Of a stretch of 64,000 nucleotides of DNA, positions 1-9,826 are shown one piece after another. Origin of the DNA: Elusimicrobiota bacterium (lineage in GTDB: Bacteria; Elusimicrobiota; Elusimicrobia; UBA1565); assembly GCA_041660925.1 (NCBI GenBank), contig JBAZVI010000002.1, positions 248,001 to 312,000 on the forward strand. Reading direction: 5' to 3'. Position 1 is the stretch's first letter. Each line of letters starts with the position of its first letter. The position numbers and the translations under genes are program-made. The notes beneath the pieces are model-generated. The model saw only the letters and a list, made by a program, of their open reading frames with translations. It was not told the origin of the DNA and searched no databases.

Positions 1-2
1 AC

Positions 3-380
3 CGGCACGAGGACATCGTCGAGAAGCAGCACGACTTCGTCATCCCTCTCGTCCCGCAGAACCGGCTCAAGCAGGAGAACATCCGCCTCTACCAGCAGAT
101 GATCCAGAACGGGGACCGGCCCCGCGTGTTCCTCTTCGGGCTCATGCAGCGTCCCATCCCCGAGACCATCGCGACCGGACGCGGGAAGACGATGCACTCC
201 TTCTTCGCCGGCTTCGTCCTCGACGGTCACCACAAGCTCGCCGCCTACCAGCGCGCGGGCGTGGCCGCCAACTGCCTGACGCTCATCTCGACGAAGGCGA
301 GCAAGTACTTCCTCCTCGAGAACGAGGGCGACGACGCCCACGCGAAGCTCGAGGAGCGCCTCTCGACGCTCGCCGTCTGA
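3..380 (+). CDS. C-terminal part of an unknown protein (ParB-like DGHH motif)
   Basis: The reading frame is open from the left edge and ends at TGA 378-380, so only the last 125 or so residues are visible and the true start lies outside the window. The tail contains the motif FVLDGHHKLAAY, which resembles the VxDGHHR signature of ParB/sulfiredoxin-fold proteins. That resemblance is a single short motif and does not establish function. The stop overlaps the next start by one base (TGATG), so the two genes are probably co-transcribed. No membrane segment or signal is visible in the fragment. Confidence 0.7.
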   Translation, partial: RHEDIVEKQHDFVIPLVPQNRLKQENIRLYQQMIQNGDRPRVFLFGLMQRPIPETIATGRGKTMHSFFAGFVLDGHHKLAAYQRAGVAANCLTLISTKASKYFLLENEGDDAHAKLEERLSTLAV

Positions 381-1207
381 TGGAGTGCCCGGGCTGCCAC
401 GAGGCGATCAGCGGCAAGCTCGAGACCTGCCCCCATTGCTTCTACGACCTGCGGGCGCACCGCGGCGCGGGCGCGAAGAAGGCCGGCCTGCCGGGCTATG
501 AGGACCTCGACGGCCCCGATCCGGAGATCGTGCCGGTCCCCGATGCGCACGTCGACAACGTCCACTACAAGCCCAAGGCCTCCCCGTTCCGCTACGTCCT
601 CCTCGCGCTGGTCTTCGTCCTCGGCGTCGCCCTCTTCTACCTGGGCAAGGATTTCATGCGCGAACGCCGGGCCGCCGAGGAGATGACCGCGGCCATCGCC
701 AACAAGCCCGCGCAGGCCCTCCCCCCCGCCGCGACCGCGGCGGCGACGGTCCCCGCCGCGGGGACGGACGCTCCCGCCGCAGCCGAGGAGCCGGTCGAGA
801 CGCCGGCTCCGGAGGCTCCCGCGCCGGCCGCGCCGGCTCCCGTCGAAGCCGAGTTCTGGCGCTTCGAGGGCCGCGTCTACGACATCCTCTCGCTGAAGCC
901 GGTGGCCGGAGCCAACCTGACCTTCCTCGCCGACGACGGCGGGCAGGGCGGAGCCGTCTCGGGCTCCGACGGACGCTTCCGCGTCAAGCTCCCCTCCTCG
1001 TCGGGCGGGTACCGCGTCATCGTCGACCAATCCGACTACGACGGGGACCATTTCGACGACCCCTCCGCGAACTACCGCTCGATGACCCTCGCGGCCCGCG
1101 CGGTCCTGCGCAACTCGGTCCCGAAGCACCGGCCCTGGAAGGGCGGCGCCGGGACCGTGCGCCGCGACATCGCCCTCTTCCCCCTCTCGCCGGACTCCCA
1201 GGAGTGA
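380..1207 (+). CDS. Zinc-ribbon, single-TM protein with C-terminal carboxypeptidase-regulatory-like domain
   Basis: The 275-residue protein begins with a CPGC...CPHC zinc ribbon (residues 3-20). One hydrophobic segment follows at about 70-90 (VLLALVFVLGVALF), then an Ala/Pro/Glu-rich linker at about 105-155. The last 115 residues look like a beta-sandwich of the carboxypeptidase-regulatory (CarboxypepD_reg) type, with FEGRVYDILSLKPVAGA as its first strands. The predicted topology is cytoplasmic ribbon, membrane anchor and periplasmic sandwich. It is co-directional with uppP, whose GTG overlaps this gene's TGA (GTGA), so a cell-envelope role is a fair guess. No enzymatic function can be assigned. 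Confidence 0.8.
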   Translation: MECPGCHEAISGKLETCPHCFYDLRAHRGAGAKKAGLPGYEDLDGPDPEIVPVPDAHVDNVHYKPKASPFRYVLLALVFVLGVALFYLGKDFMRERRAAEEMTAAIANKPAQALPPAATAAATVPAAGTDAPAAAEEPVETPAPEAPAPAAPAPVEAEFWRFEGRVYDILSLKPVAGANLTFLADDGGQGGAVSGSDGRFRVKLPSSSGGYRVIVDQSDYDGDHFDDPSANYRSMTLAARAVLRNSVPKHRPWKGGAGTVRRDIALFPLSPDSQE

Positions 1208-1989
1208 TCAGCCCGTTCCAGGCCCTGGTCTACGGGCTCCTCCAGGGACTCACCGAGTTCCTCCCCGTCTCCAGCTCCGCGCACCTGAGCCTGCTCCCCT
1301 GGCTGGCGGGCTGGCCCGACCCCGGCCTGGCCTTCGACGTCGCCCTGCACGCCGGCACCCTCGCCGCCCTGCTCGCGTACTTCCGCGCGGACTGGGCCCG
1401 CATGCTCCGCGCCGCCCTCCGGGAACCGCGTTCCGAGGAGGCGCGGCGGCTCTGGGTCCTGGCGCTGGCGTCGGTCCCGGCCGGACTCGCCGGGCTGCTC
1501 CTCGAGAAGCAGGCCGAGACCGTCTTCAGGACGCCCGCGCTCGTCGCGGCGACCCTCGCCCTCTTCGGCCTCCTCCTCGCGTGGGCCGACCGCTTCGCGA
1601 AGGACGGCGGGAACGCGGGCGACCCTTCCCCTTCCCGCGCGCTGCTCATCGGCGCCGCGCAGGCGCTGGCCATCGTTCCCGGGGTCTCCCGCTCGGGAGC
1701 GACGATCACGGCGGGACTCTTCCTGGGTCTCGACCGCGAGGCCGCCGCGCGCTTCTCGTTTTTGCTCGCGACCCCGATCACGGCGGCGGCGGCGCTGCAC
1801 AAGGTCCCGAAGCTCGGCGCCGGGCTCCTCGACCCGGGCGTGCTGCTCGCGGTGGCCGCGTCGGCCCTGAGCGGGGCGGCGGCCATCCATTTCCTGCTGC
1901 GCTGGACTCGACGGGCCGGCTACCTGCCGTTCGCCGCGTACAGGATCCTCCTCGCGGCCGCTATCTTCGCGTCGGCCTGCCGAGCCTAG
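1204..1989 (+). CDS. uppP: Undecaprenyl-diphosphate phosphatase
   Basis: UppP (BacA) dephosphorylates undecaprenyl diphosphate to recycle the lipid carrier for peptidoglycan and O-antigen synthesis in the inner membrane. The 261-residue length is normal for the family. Both signature regions are present: GLTEFLPVSSSAHL near residues 15-28 and PGVSRSGATI near 160-170. The whole chain is a series of hydrophobic helices. The start is GTG 1204, overlapping the previous stop as GTGA. The context fits a cell-wall/envelope operon with the upstream zinc-ribbon protein. Confidence 0.95.
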   Translation: MISPFQALVYGLLQGLTEFLPVSSSAHLSLLPWLAGWPDPGLAFDVALHAGTLAALLAYFRADWARMLRAALREPRSEEARRLWVLALASVPAGLAGLLLEKQAETVFRTPALVAATLALFGLLLAWADRFAKDGGNAGDPSPSRALLIGAAQALAIVPGVSRSGATITAGLFLGLDREAAARFSFLLATPITAAAALHKVPKLGAGLLDPGVLLAVAASALSGAAAIHFLLRWTRRAGYLPFAAYRILLAAAIFASACRA

Positions 1990-2064
1990 GACCCACGGCG
2001 ACTAGGCCAAATGCCTTCGACGACCCTGGGACTTCCGCCTCTTCGCGCGCCTCTCGCGCGCGGA

Positions 2065-2070
2065 TATAAT
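2065..2070 (+). promoter_or_regulatory. -10 box (TATAAT) directly in front of the MscS-like gene
   Basis: A perfect TATAAT lies 9 nt before ATG 2080, with no Shine-Dalgarno in between. A TTCGCG at about 2042-2047 sits where a -35 would be but matches it poorly. A CGCGCG/CGCGCG hairpin (2045-2061) occupies the spacer. Transcription would start at or within 3 nt of the start codon. Confidence 0.6.
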
Positions 2071-2079
2071 GTACCGGTG

Positions 2080-3869
2080 ATGGTGAAGAGCCGTCCGTCG
2101 CTCCTCGCGCTCTGCGCGGTGTTCCTCGTCGCGCAGGCCGCCGAGCCGGTCCGCGTCCTGGCCCAGACCGTCCGGGTCGGCGTCCCCGCGGCCTCGGCCG
2201 CGACGGGCCTCGCCCCGGTCCGGGTCGCGCTCCCCGGGGGCGGCGTCTGCGTCCAGGGAACGGCCGCGCCGCTCCAGATCCTCCCGGCGCTCCCCGCCCT
2301 CTCCCCTCTCCCGAAGGTTTCCGTGACGCCGGGCCTCGCGGCCGCGCCCTCCGCGTCCCCCTCGGCCGTCGTCCCCTCCGTCGAGGCCGCGCAGCCTGCC
2401 GCTTCGCCCTCCGGTTCGGCGTCCGCGTTCGTCCCCCTCGGCGCGAGCGCGGCCGCGCGACCGGAGGTCCGGCCCGTCCTCGAGGCCGCGGGCGCCCTGG
2501 CCGCCGAAGTCTCCGCGCCCGGCGCCGGCCGCGCGGACGCCTCCGCGCTGGAGACGCGCTGGCGTTCGTTCTGGAGCAGGAGCAGGAACGTCGCGGGGTC
2601 CGCGGCCGTCGAAGGCTCCCTCTCCCCGCTGCGCCCGACGCTCTTCCCCGCGTCGTCCTCGCGCGGGGCCCGGACGCTCGCGCTGGCCGCCGCGCTCCCC
2701 GCTCCCCTGCTGGCCGCCAAGGCCAAGGCCGTCGCCCTCCTTCCCGGCTGGGCGCTCTCCGCCCTGAAGGCGGGCGCGCCGTACCTGCAGGGCGGCGGAG
2801 TCCTGCTCGTCACCTGGGCCGCGACCTGGGCCGCCTCGAAGGTCCTCAACGCGTTCTGGAAGTGGCGCGGCTTCGAGCCCAACAGCCTCGTCGCGACGCG
2901 CCTGCTCGCCGACGTGGCGCTCTGGGCGACGGGCGCGACGATCGCCCTGAAGGTCGCGGGCATGGACTGGACGACGCTGCTGGCCGGCCTCGGCATCGGC
3001 GGCCTCGCCGTCACCATGGCGCTCAAGAAGTTCCTGGGGAACCTCATCCACGGAGTCATCCTGCTCTTCAACCACCCCTTCCGCCTGCGCGAGAAGGTCC
3101 GCATCGGCAGCACCGACTACGTCGTGCGCGACATGACCTTCCGCTACGTCGTGCTCGAGAAGGAGCCGGGCACCCATACGCTGATGGACTACACGCAGCT
3201 CTCCTCCCAGCCCCTGCGGCTCTACCGTCAGATGGAGACGAGCCGTCTGCGCGAGGACGCCCCGGCCGCCGAGACCCCGGCGGCCCCCGCGCCGACCCTC
3301 CTTCGGCGGACGCTGCGGCTCGGCGGAGGCGCCGCGCTCGCCGGACTCGCCTGGTTCCTCCACGGCGCGCTCCTTGCGGCCCGGCCGTTCATCTACGCCC
3401 TCGCGGGCTTCGCGGCCACGGCGCTGCTGGCACGCCTGAGCGGGGCCTTCCTGCGCCGCCTCGCCGCGCGCCGCGGCTGGAACCCCGACCGCGCCGGCCT
3501 CGTGCGGACCGTCGTCAACGCCTTCATCTACCTCGTCGGCGGCGCGGTCTCCCTCGCCCTCGCCGGGGTCTCCTGGTCGGCGCTCCTCACCGGCGCCGGC
3601 GCCCTGGGGGTGGCCGCCGGCGTGGCCGCCACCGATTTCCTCTCCAACCTCCTCGAGGCCTCCTGGATCCTCGCCACCCAGCCCTTCAAGGTCGGCGACC
3701 GCATCCGGGTCGGCGACGAGGAAGGCGTCGTATCCGATATGACCCTCCGCTACGTCGTGCTCGAGACCGCACAGGACGGATCGCCCGTCTCGATCCTCCT
3801 CCCCTACGCACTCATCGGCTCCTCCACCGTCACGGTCCTCAAGGACTACGTGAAGTCCCGGTCGGCTCG

Positions 3870-3873
<4 letters not shown>
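2080..3873 (+). CDS. Tandem-duplicated MscS-like mechanosensitive channel with long exported N-terminus
   Basis: The 597-residue protein starts with a signal peptide (MVKSRPSLLALCAVFLVAQA...VLAQ), followed by about 150 residues rich in Ala, Pro, Val and Ser with no obvious fold. Two MscS-type units follow. The first has LLAGLGIGGLAVTMALKKFLGNL then HPFRLREKVRIG and ends with DMTFRYVVLE. The second has GALGVAAGVAATDFLSNLL then QPFKVGDRIRVGDEEG and DMTLRYVVLE. Each unit is a pore helix plus a beta domain, joined by two extra membrane helices, so one chain carries two channel modules. ATG 2080 is preferred because the signal peptide begins there and TATAAT lies just upstream. TypA overlaps its stop (ATGA). 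Confidence 0.85.
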
Positions 3874-5708
<1,835 letters not shown>

Positions 5709-5712
5709 CGCC

Positions 5713-7620
5713 GTGTGCGGCATCGCGGGCCTCTTCCAGAGCGGTCCGGGCTTCGACGCCGAGGCCGCCCGCCGACTCCTCGAACGGTCCGCCGGCGCGA
5801 TGGCCCACCGCGGGCCGGACGCCGCCGGGATCCGGGTCCTGCCGGAGGGCCTCGGCCTCGCCCACCGGCGGCTCTCCATCCTCGACCTCGACCCCCGCTC
5901 CGACCAGCCCATGGTCTCGGCGGACGGACGCTTCAGCATCGTCTTCAACGGAGAGGTGTACAACTATCGGGCCCTGCGCGAGGAGCTGCGCGCCGAGGGC
6001 GGCTCCTTCCGGACCGAGAGCGACACGGAGGTCGTGCTCGAGGCGGCGCGGGTCTGGGGACTCGAGCGCCTGCTGCCCCGCCTGGCGGGGATGTTCGCCT
6101 TCGCGCTCCATGACGCCCGCACCGGACGCCTCGTCCTCGCGCGCGACCGCGCCGGCAAGAAGCCCCTCTTCTACTGCGTCGAGGGAGGGCGCATCAGCTT
6201 CGCTTCCGAGCTCCGCGGCCTGCTTCCGCTCATGCTCCGCGCCCCCGCTCCGGACGCCGACGGCATCGACGACTACCTCACGCTGAAGTTCGTCCCCTCC
6301 CCGAACACCCTCCTCGCGGGGGTGCGGCGTCTGCCGCCGGGGCACCTCCTCGTCCAGGAGGCCGGCGGCGAGCCGCGCGTCGAGCGCTGGTGGCAGCCCT
6401 ACGCCGCCGCGGCGACCGCCGGCGGAAGCCTCGAGGAGCGTCTCGACGGCCTCCTGCGCACGGCCGTCGCGCGCCGCCTCGTCAGCGACGTACCCGTCTG
6501 CCTCTTCCTGAGCGGGGGCATCGACTCGGGCCTCATCGCCTCCTATCTCGGCGAGACCGGCGGGGCCGGCATGGCCGCCTACACCGCCTCCTACCCCGAC
6601 CTCCCCGGCTACAGCGAGACCGACGCCGCCCGCCTCAGCGCCCGCGCCTTCGGCCTCGACCACCGCGAGGTCGCGCTCGACTCCGCCGAGGTCCTTCGCC
6701 TCCTGCGCGACGACGCCCTCGTCCTCGACGAACCCGTCTCCGACTGGGTCTGGGTGCCGCTCTACGGGCTCTGCCGGCGCGCCCGCGCCGACGGCTTCAA
6801 GGTCGCCCTCGTCGGCGAGGGCTCCGACGAGACCTTCTTCGGCTACGACGTCATGCTCGACGCGCTCACGACGCTCGGCCGCGCGCGCGACCCGCGCTGG
6901 CGCCTGCTCGCGCGCGGGGCGAGCGCGCTCCTGGCCCCCCTCTATCGAGCGACCCCGCGCGGGCATCAGCGCTTCGACCTCTGGCGCCGCATCGCCGCCG
7001 GCGAGCCGGCTTACCTGGGCTCCTCGGTGGGCTTCCCCCCGTCGCTGCACCCGCACGCGGCCGGGCCCGCGCTCGGCGCGCGGCGCGGGGAGCGGGCGAT
7101 CGCGTCGGTCGCCGGGCTCTACCGCCTCCACGCGGAGCACTGCCCGCGCAAAGACGACGACGAGGCCCTGGTCTCGCTCGTGGAGTTCTACGGGAAGATG
7201 AGCGAGATCCTCCTCCAGCGCGTGGACCGGGTGAGCATGCTCCACGCCCTCGAGGCCCGCGCCCCTTTCCTCGACCATGAGCTCGTCGAGTTCGCGTTCT
7301 CGCTCGGGCCCGGAACGCGCCTGCCCGGCGGGCGCCTCAAGGGGCTCCTGCGCGACTTCGCCCGCACCCGCCTGCCCTCCGAGATCTGCGGACGGCGGAA
7401 GATGGGCTTCTCCTTCCCGTTCAAGGAGTGGCTGCGCGGGGAACTCGGGTCCGAGGTCGGCCGCGTCTTCTCCTCCTCCCGCCTCTTCCGCGACGGCTGG
7501 GTGCGGGCGGACTTCGCCGCCCGTCTTCTCGCCGAGCACCGCCGCGGCCTCGCCGACCACGCTCCGCGCGTCTGGATGCTCTATTCCCTGGCGAGGTGGT
7601 ACGACCGGTGGGTCCCGTGA
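5713..7620 (+). CDS. asnB: Glutamine-hydrolysing asparagine synthase family amidotransferase
   Basis: The protein (635 residues) has an N-terminal class II glutaminase domain with the nucleophile Cys2 directly after the start (MCGIAGLF, GTG 5713). HRGPDAAG, LAHRRLSILDL and FNGEVYNY follow. The C-terminal synthetase has the PP-loop FLSGGIDSG near residue 267 and VGEGSDETFFGY. The basic reaction is amidation of aspartate using glutamine and ATP. Homologues inside glycan loci often modify sugars, and this one overlaps a glycosyltransferase (GTGA), so amidation of an envelope polysaccharide is an alternative to asparagine biosynthesis. The sequence alone does not settle that. Confidence 0.9.
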   Translation: MCGIAGLFQSGPGFDAEAARRLLERSAGAMAHRGPDAAGIRVLPEGLGLAHRRLSILDLDPRSDQPMVSADGRFSIVFNGEVYNYRALREELRAEGGSFRTESDTEVVLEAARVWGLERLLPRLAGMFAFALHDARTGRLVLARDRAGKKPLFYCVEGGRISFASELRGLLPLMLRAPAPDADGIDDYLTLKFVPSPNTLLAGVRRLPPGHLLVQEAGGEPRVERWWQPYAAAATAGGSLEERLDGLLRTAVARRLVSDVPVCLFLSGGIDSGLIASYLGETGGAGMAAYTASYPDLPGYSETDAARLSARAFGLDHREVALDSAEVLRLLRDDALVLDEPVSDWVWVPLYGLCRRARADGFKVALVGEGSDETFFGYDVMLDALTTLGRARDPRWRLLARGASALLAPLYRATPRGHQRFDLWRRIAAGEPAYLGSSVGFPPSLHPHAAGPALGARRGERAIASVAGLYRLHAEHCPRKDDDEALVSLVEFYGKMSEILLQRVDRVSMLHALEARAPFLDHELVEFAFSLGPGTRLPGGRLKGLLRDFARTRLPSEICGRRKMGFSFPFKEWLRGELGSEVGRVFSSSRLFRDGWVRADFAARLLAEHRRGLADHAPRVWMLYSLARWYDRWVP

Positions 7621-8765
7621 AGCTCCTCGTCGCCGCGCGCAGCGTGCGAGGGCTCACCGGGACCGAGACGACGGTCTTCGAGCAGGCCCGCCGCTTCGCC
7701 GCGCTCGGCTGGGAGTACCACGTCTGCGGCGAGCGACTCGACGCGGAGCGCCTGCGCGCGGCCGGCGCGGCGGCGCACCGCGTCCCGCGCTGGCCCTGGG
7801 GCTCCCGCCTCAAGCGCCGCGTCTTCGACGCCCTCGCCTCCCGCGTCGCGGCGCGCGGGGGCTTCGACCTCGTCTGCGGGCACGGCGACACCTTCCGCCA
7901 GGACGTCCTGAGCCTGCATAACTGCGTGCACGCCGCGCACGAGGCCGTGCACGGGACCCCGCTGCCGGACTCCTCGGGCCCCGGCTGGATGCACGCGCGC
8001 ATACTCCGCGAGCGTGGTTTCCGCCTCCTCATCGCCAACTCGGAGCTCATGCGCCGCGACGTCGTCGCGCGCTTCGGGGTCCCGGCGGGTCTCGTCGAGG
8101 TCGTCCATCCCGGGCACGACCCTCGCCGCTTCCGGCCCGGGGGCCGCGCGGAGCTCGGCGCCGCCGCGCGCCGAGAGCTCGGCGTCCCGGCCGAGGCCCC
8201 CCTCGTCGGGCTCATCACCTCGGGGGACTTCCGCAAGCGCGGGGTCCCACTCTTCCTCGAGGCCCTCGCGCGCCTCGACGCGGGTCTCCGCGGGAAGCTG
8301 CGCGTCCTCGTCCTGGGGAGCGAAAGCCGCCTGGGACCGTATCGGCGTCTGGCGGGGGAGGCCGGCCTGGGCGAGCGCATCCTCTTCCTCCCCCCCGACC
8401 CGCGCGTCGAGCGCTTCTACCACGCGCTCGACGTCTACTGCCACCCCGCGCTCTACGAGGAGTTCGGCCAGAGCGTCCAGGAGGCGCTCGCCTGCGGCAC
8501 GCCGGTGCTCGCCAGCCGACGGGTCGGCGCCGCCGAGCTCCTGGAAGGGACGGTCTACGGAGAACTCCTGCCGGAGCGGCCCGAGGCGGTGCGCCTCTCC
8601 TCCGACCTCACGCGCCTGCTCGGCGACGCCGCCCTGCGCTCCGCCCTGCGCAATACGGGCCCGGTGGCCGTTAAAGGAAATACCTGGGACTCGAATTTTG
8701 CGAAGACGCGGGGACTTTTCGAGAAAGTGCTGGAAGAGAAGACGAAGAGAAACGTTGTTCCTTAA
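7617..8765 (+). CDS. GT4-family glycosyltransferase
   Basis: A 382-residue GT-B glycosyltransferase. The N-terminal Rossmann half begins VKLLVAARSVRGLTGTET, which resembles WaaG-type and other GT4 enzymes that transfer a hexose to the LPS core or other lipid acceptors. The C-terminal half carries the family 4 donor-site pattern YEEFGQSVQEALACGTPV (E-x7-E). GTG 7617 overlaps the asnB stop. The last 30 codons are visibly richer in A/T than the rest and end in TAA, unusual for this region. The acceptor is unknown. The gene is followed by a strong intrinsic terminator. Confidence 0.88.
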   Translation: MKLLVAARSVRGLTGTETTVFEQARRFAALGWEYHVCGERLDAERLRAAGAAAHRVPRWPWGSRLKRRVFDALASRVAARGGFDLVCGHGDTFRQDVLSLHNCVHAAHEAVHGTPLPDSSGPGWMHARILRERGFRLLIANSELMRRDVVARFGVPAGLVEVVHPGHDPRRFRPGGRAELGAAARRELGVPAEAPLVGLITSGDFRKRGVPLFLEALARLDAGLRGKLRVLVLGSESRLGPYRRLAGEAGLGERILFLPPDPRVERFYHALDVYCHPALYEEFGQSVQEALACGTPVLASRRVGAAELLEGTVYGELLPERPEAVRLSSDLTRLLGDAALRSALRNTGPVAVKGNTWDSNFAKTRGLFEKVLEEKTKRNVVP

Positions 8766-8815
8766 CTCCCCTTCCCCTCGGGAGGGGGTGCAGGGGGAGG
8801 GAGAACCCCAAAGGG

Positions 8816-8839
8816 AAAGGCCCGCTGACGCGGGCCTTT
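8816..8839 (+). terminator. Intrinsic terminator between convergent glycosyltransferase and lgt
   Basis: A perfect 10-bp stem (AAAGGCCCGC, loop TGAC, GCGGGCCTTT) is followed by T residues. The A-run on its left side makes it work on either strand, fitting its place between two convergent genes. The rest of the 8766-8892 gap holds C- and G-run inverted repeats (8766-8805 and 8850-8890) with no visible gene. Confidence 0.85.
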
Positions 8840-8892
8840 TCTCTGTGAGGGGTTCCCCCCCCCCCTCCAGCCTCCCCCCGCAGGGAGAGGAG

Positions 8893-9723
8893 CTACGGAA
8901 GGTATAAGCTCCTTCCCTCAAGATTTCGTTCTCTTATTCCGTTCCGCCTCAAGGCGTATGCGGCAAGAATTAAACCAATGAGCGAGAACCACTGCGACGG
9001 CGAGAGCCACGGAAGGAAGAACGTCCCCCGGTCGTCTCCGCGGAAGAACTCCACGACGAAGCGGAGGACCGAGTAGAGCAGGATGTAGCCGAAGAAGGCC
9101 GTGCCGTAGGCGTAGCGGCCCTTCCGGATGCCCGGCAGCACCTTCACCAGCATGAAGGCGAAGATCGCGGCCTCCCCGGCCGCCTCGTAGAGCTGCGTCG
9201 GGTGCAGCGCGAGCCCGCGGAAGGCCTCGTCGAGCCCCGCCGCGGGGTCCGTGAAGCGGACTCCCCAGGGGAGCGTCGTGGGGCGGCCGTGGCAGCAGCC
9301 TTCGAGGAAGCATCCGAGCCTCCCGAGCGTGTGGCCGAGCGCGAGCGCCGGCCCGAAGTAGTCGGCGATCGGCAGGTAGCGCCGCGGGCGATGGCTCCGG
9401 TTGTAGACGCGCTGGAAGACCCAGCCGCCGGCCATCGTGGCCGCGAAGCCGGTCCAGAACACCCAGCCCGAACGCCAGTCCCTCAGCGCTCCCGCCGGGT
9501 CGCCGCGGAACTGCTTCCAGTCCAGCAGCACGTAGCCGAGCTTCGCGCCGAGGATCGCGCAGAAGAAGATCGTGTAGACGAGCGCCCAGAACTCCGCGTC
9601 CCCCCCCTCCACCTCGCGCCTGCGCGACCAGAGCCAGAGGATGCCGGCGAGGTAGCCCGCGGCCACGAGGATGCCGTAGCCGTGGACGGGGCCGCCGTCG
9701 GTCCAGACGAGGATCGGGTGCAT
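8893..9723 (-). CDS. lgt: Prolipoprotein diacylglyceryl transferase
   Basis: Lgt transfers diacylglycerol from phosphatidylglycerol to the lipobox cysteine of prolipoproteins, the first step of lipoprotein maturation in the inner membrane. The 276-residue chain has about seven hydrophobic segments. The start reads MHPILVWTDGGPVHGYGI, typical of the family. The signature loop appears as GRLGCFLEGCCHGRPTTLPWG, the Cys-rich variant also seen outside the classical GNFxNGE form. ATG is at 9721-9723. Upstream on the minus strand are a TAGACT-like box (about 9761-9766) and an 8-bp hairpin (GGGGAGCC/GGCTCCCC, 9732-9754) in the leader. The lipoproteins at 12779 and 58664 are likely substrates. Confidence 0.93.
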   Translation of the reverse strand: MHPILVWTDGGPVHGYGILVAAGYLAGILWLWSRRREVEGGDAEFWALVYTIFFCAILGAKLGYVLLDWKQFRGDPAGALRDWRSGWVFWTGFAATMAGGWVFQRVYNRSHRPRRYLPIADYFGPALALGHTLGRLGCFLEGCCHGRPTTLPWGVRFTDPAAGLDEAFRGLALHPTQLYEAAGEAAIFAFMLVKVLPGIRKGRYAYGTAFFGYILLYSVLRFVVEFFRGDDRGTFFLPWLSPSQWFSLIGLILAAYALRRNGIRERNLEGRSLYLP

Positions 9724-9777
9724 GTGATTCCGGGGAGCCTCGACGCGGCTCCCCGAGGGAGTCTACAAAAAACCCCT

Positions 9778-9806
9778 CCGGGAATCCCCGCGTCCGGGAT
9801 TCCCGG
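9778..9806. promoter_or_regulatory. 11-bp perfect inverted repeat in a divergent promoter region
   Basis: CCGGGAATCCC (9778-9788) and GGGATTCCCGG (9796-9806) form a perfect stem with a 7-nt loop. It lies between divergent lgt and the YfhO-like gene and ends 6 nt before the TATAAT of the latter. It could be an operator or an upstream terminator. The arm belongs to a group of AATCC-containing hairpins seen throughout the window. Confidence 0.5.
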
Positions 9807-9812
9807 AAATCC

Positions 9813-9818
9813 TATAAT
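9813..9818 (+). promoter_or_regulatory. -10 box (TATAAT) 8 nt before the YfhO-like start codon
   Basis: A perfect TATAAT is followed after 8 nt by ATG 9827 with no clear ribosome binding site, which suggests a leaderless or near-leaderless transcript. No good -35 match is seen 17 nt upstream. Confidence 0.6.
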
Positions 9819-9826
9819 CGCGGCGG

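Noticed and set aside
2011..2079. Upstream in-frame ATG for the MscS-like protein
   Set aside because: Using it would translate through the TATAAT box and put 23 unrelated residues before a clear signal peptide that begins at 2080.
7617..8765. Horizontal transfer suggested by the A/T-richer 3' end of the glycosyltransferase
   Set aside because: Only the last 30 codons differ; the rest of the gene matches its neighbours.
8766..8892. Short gene in the C/G-run gap
   Set aside because: Only low-complexity runs, a terminator and no start with a ribosome binding site.
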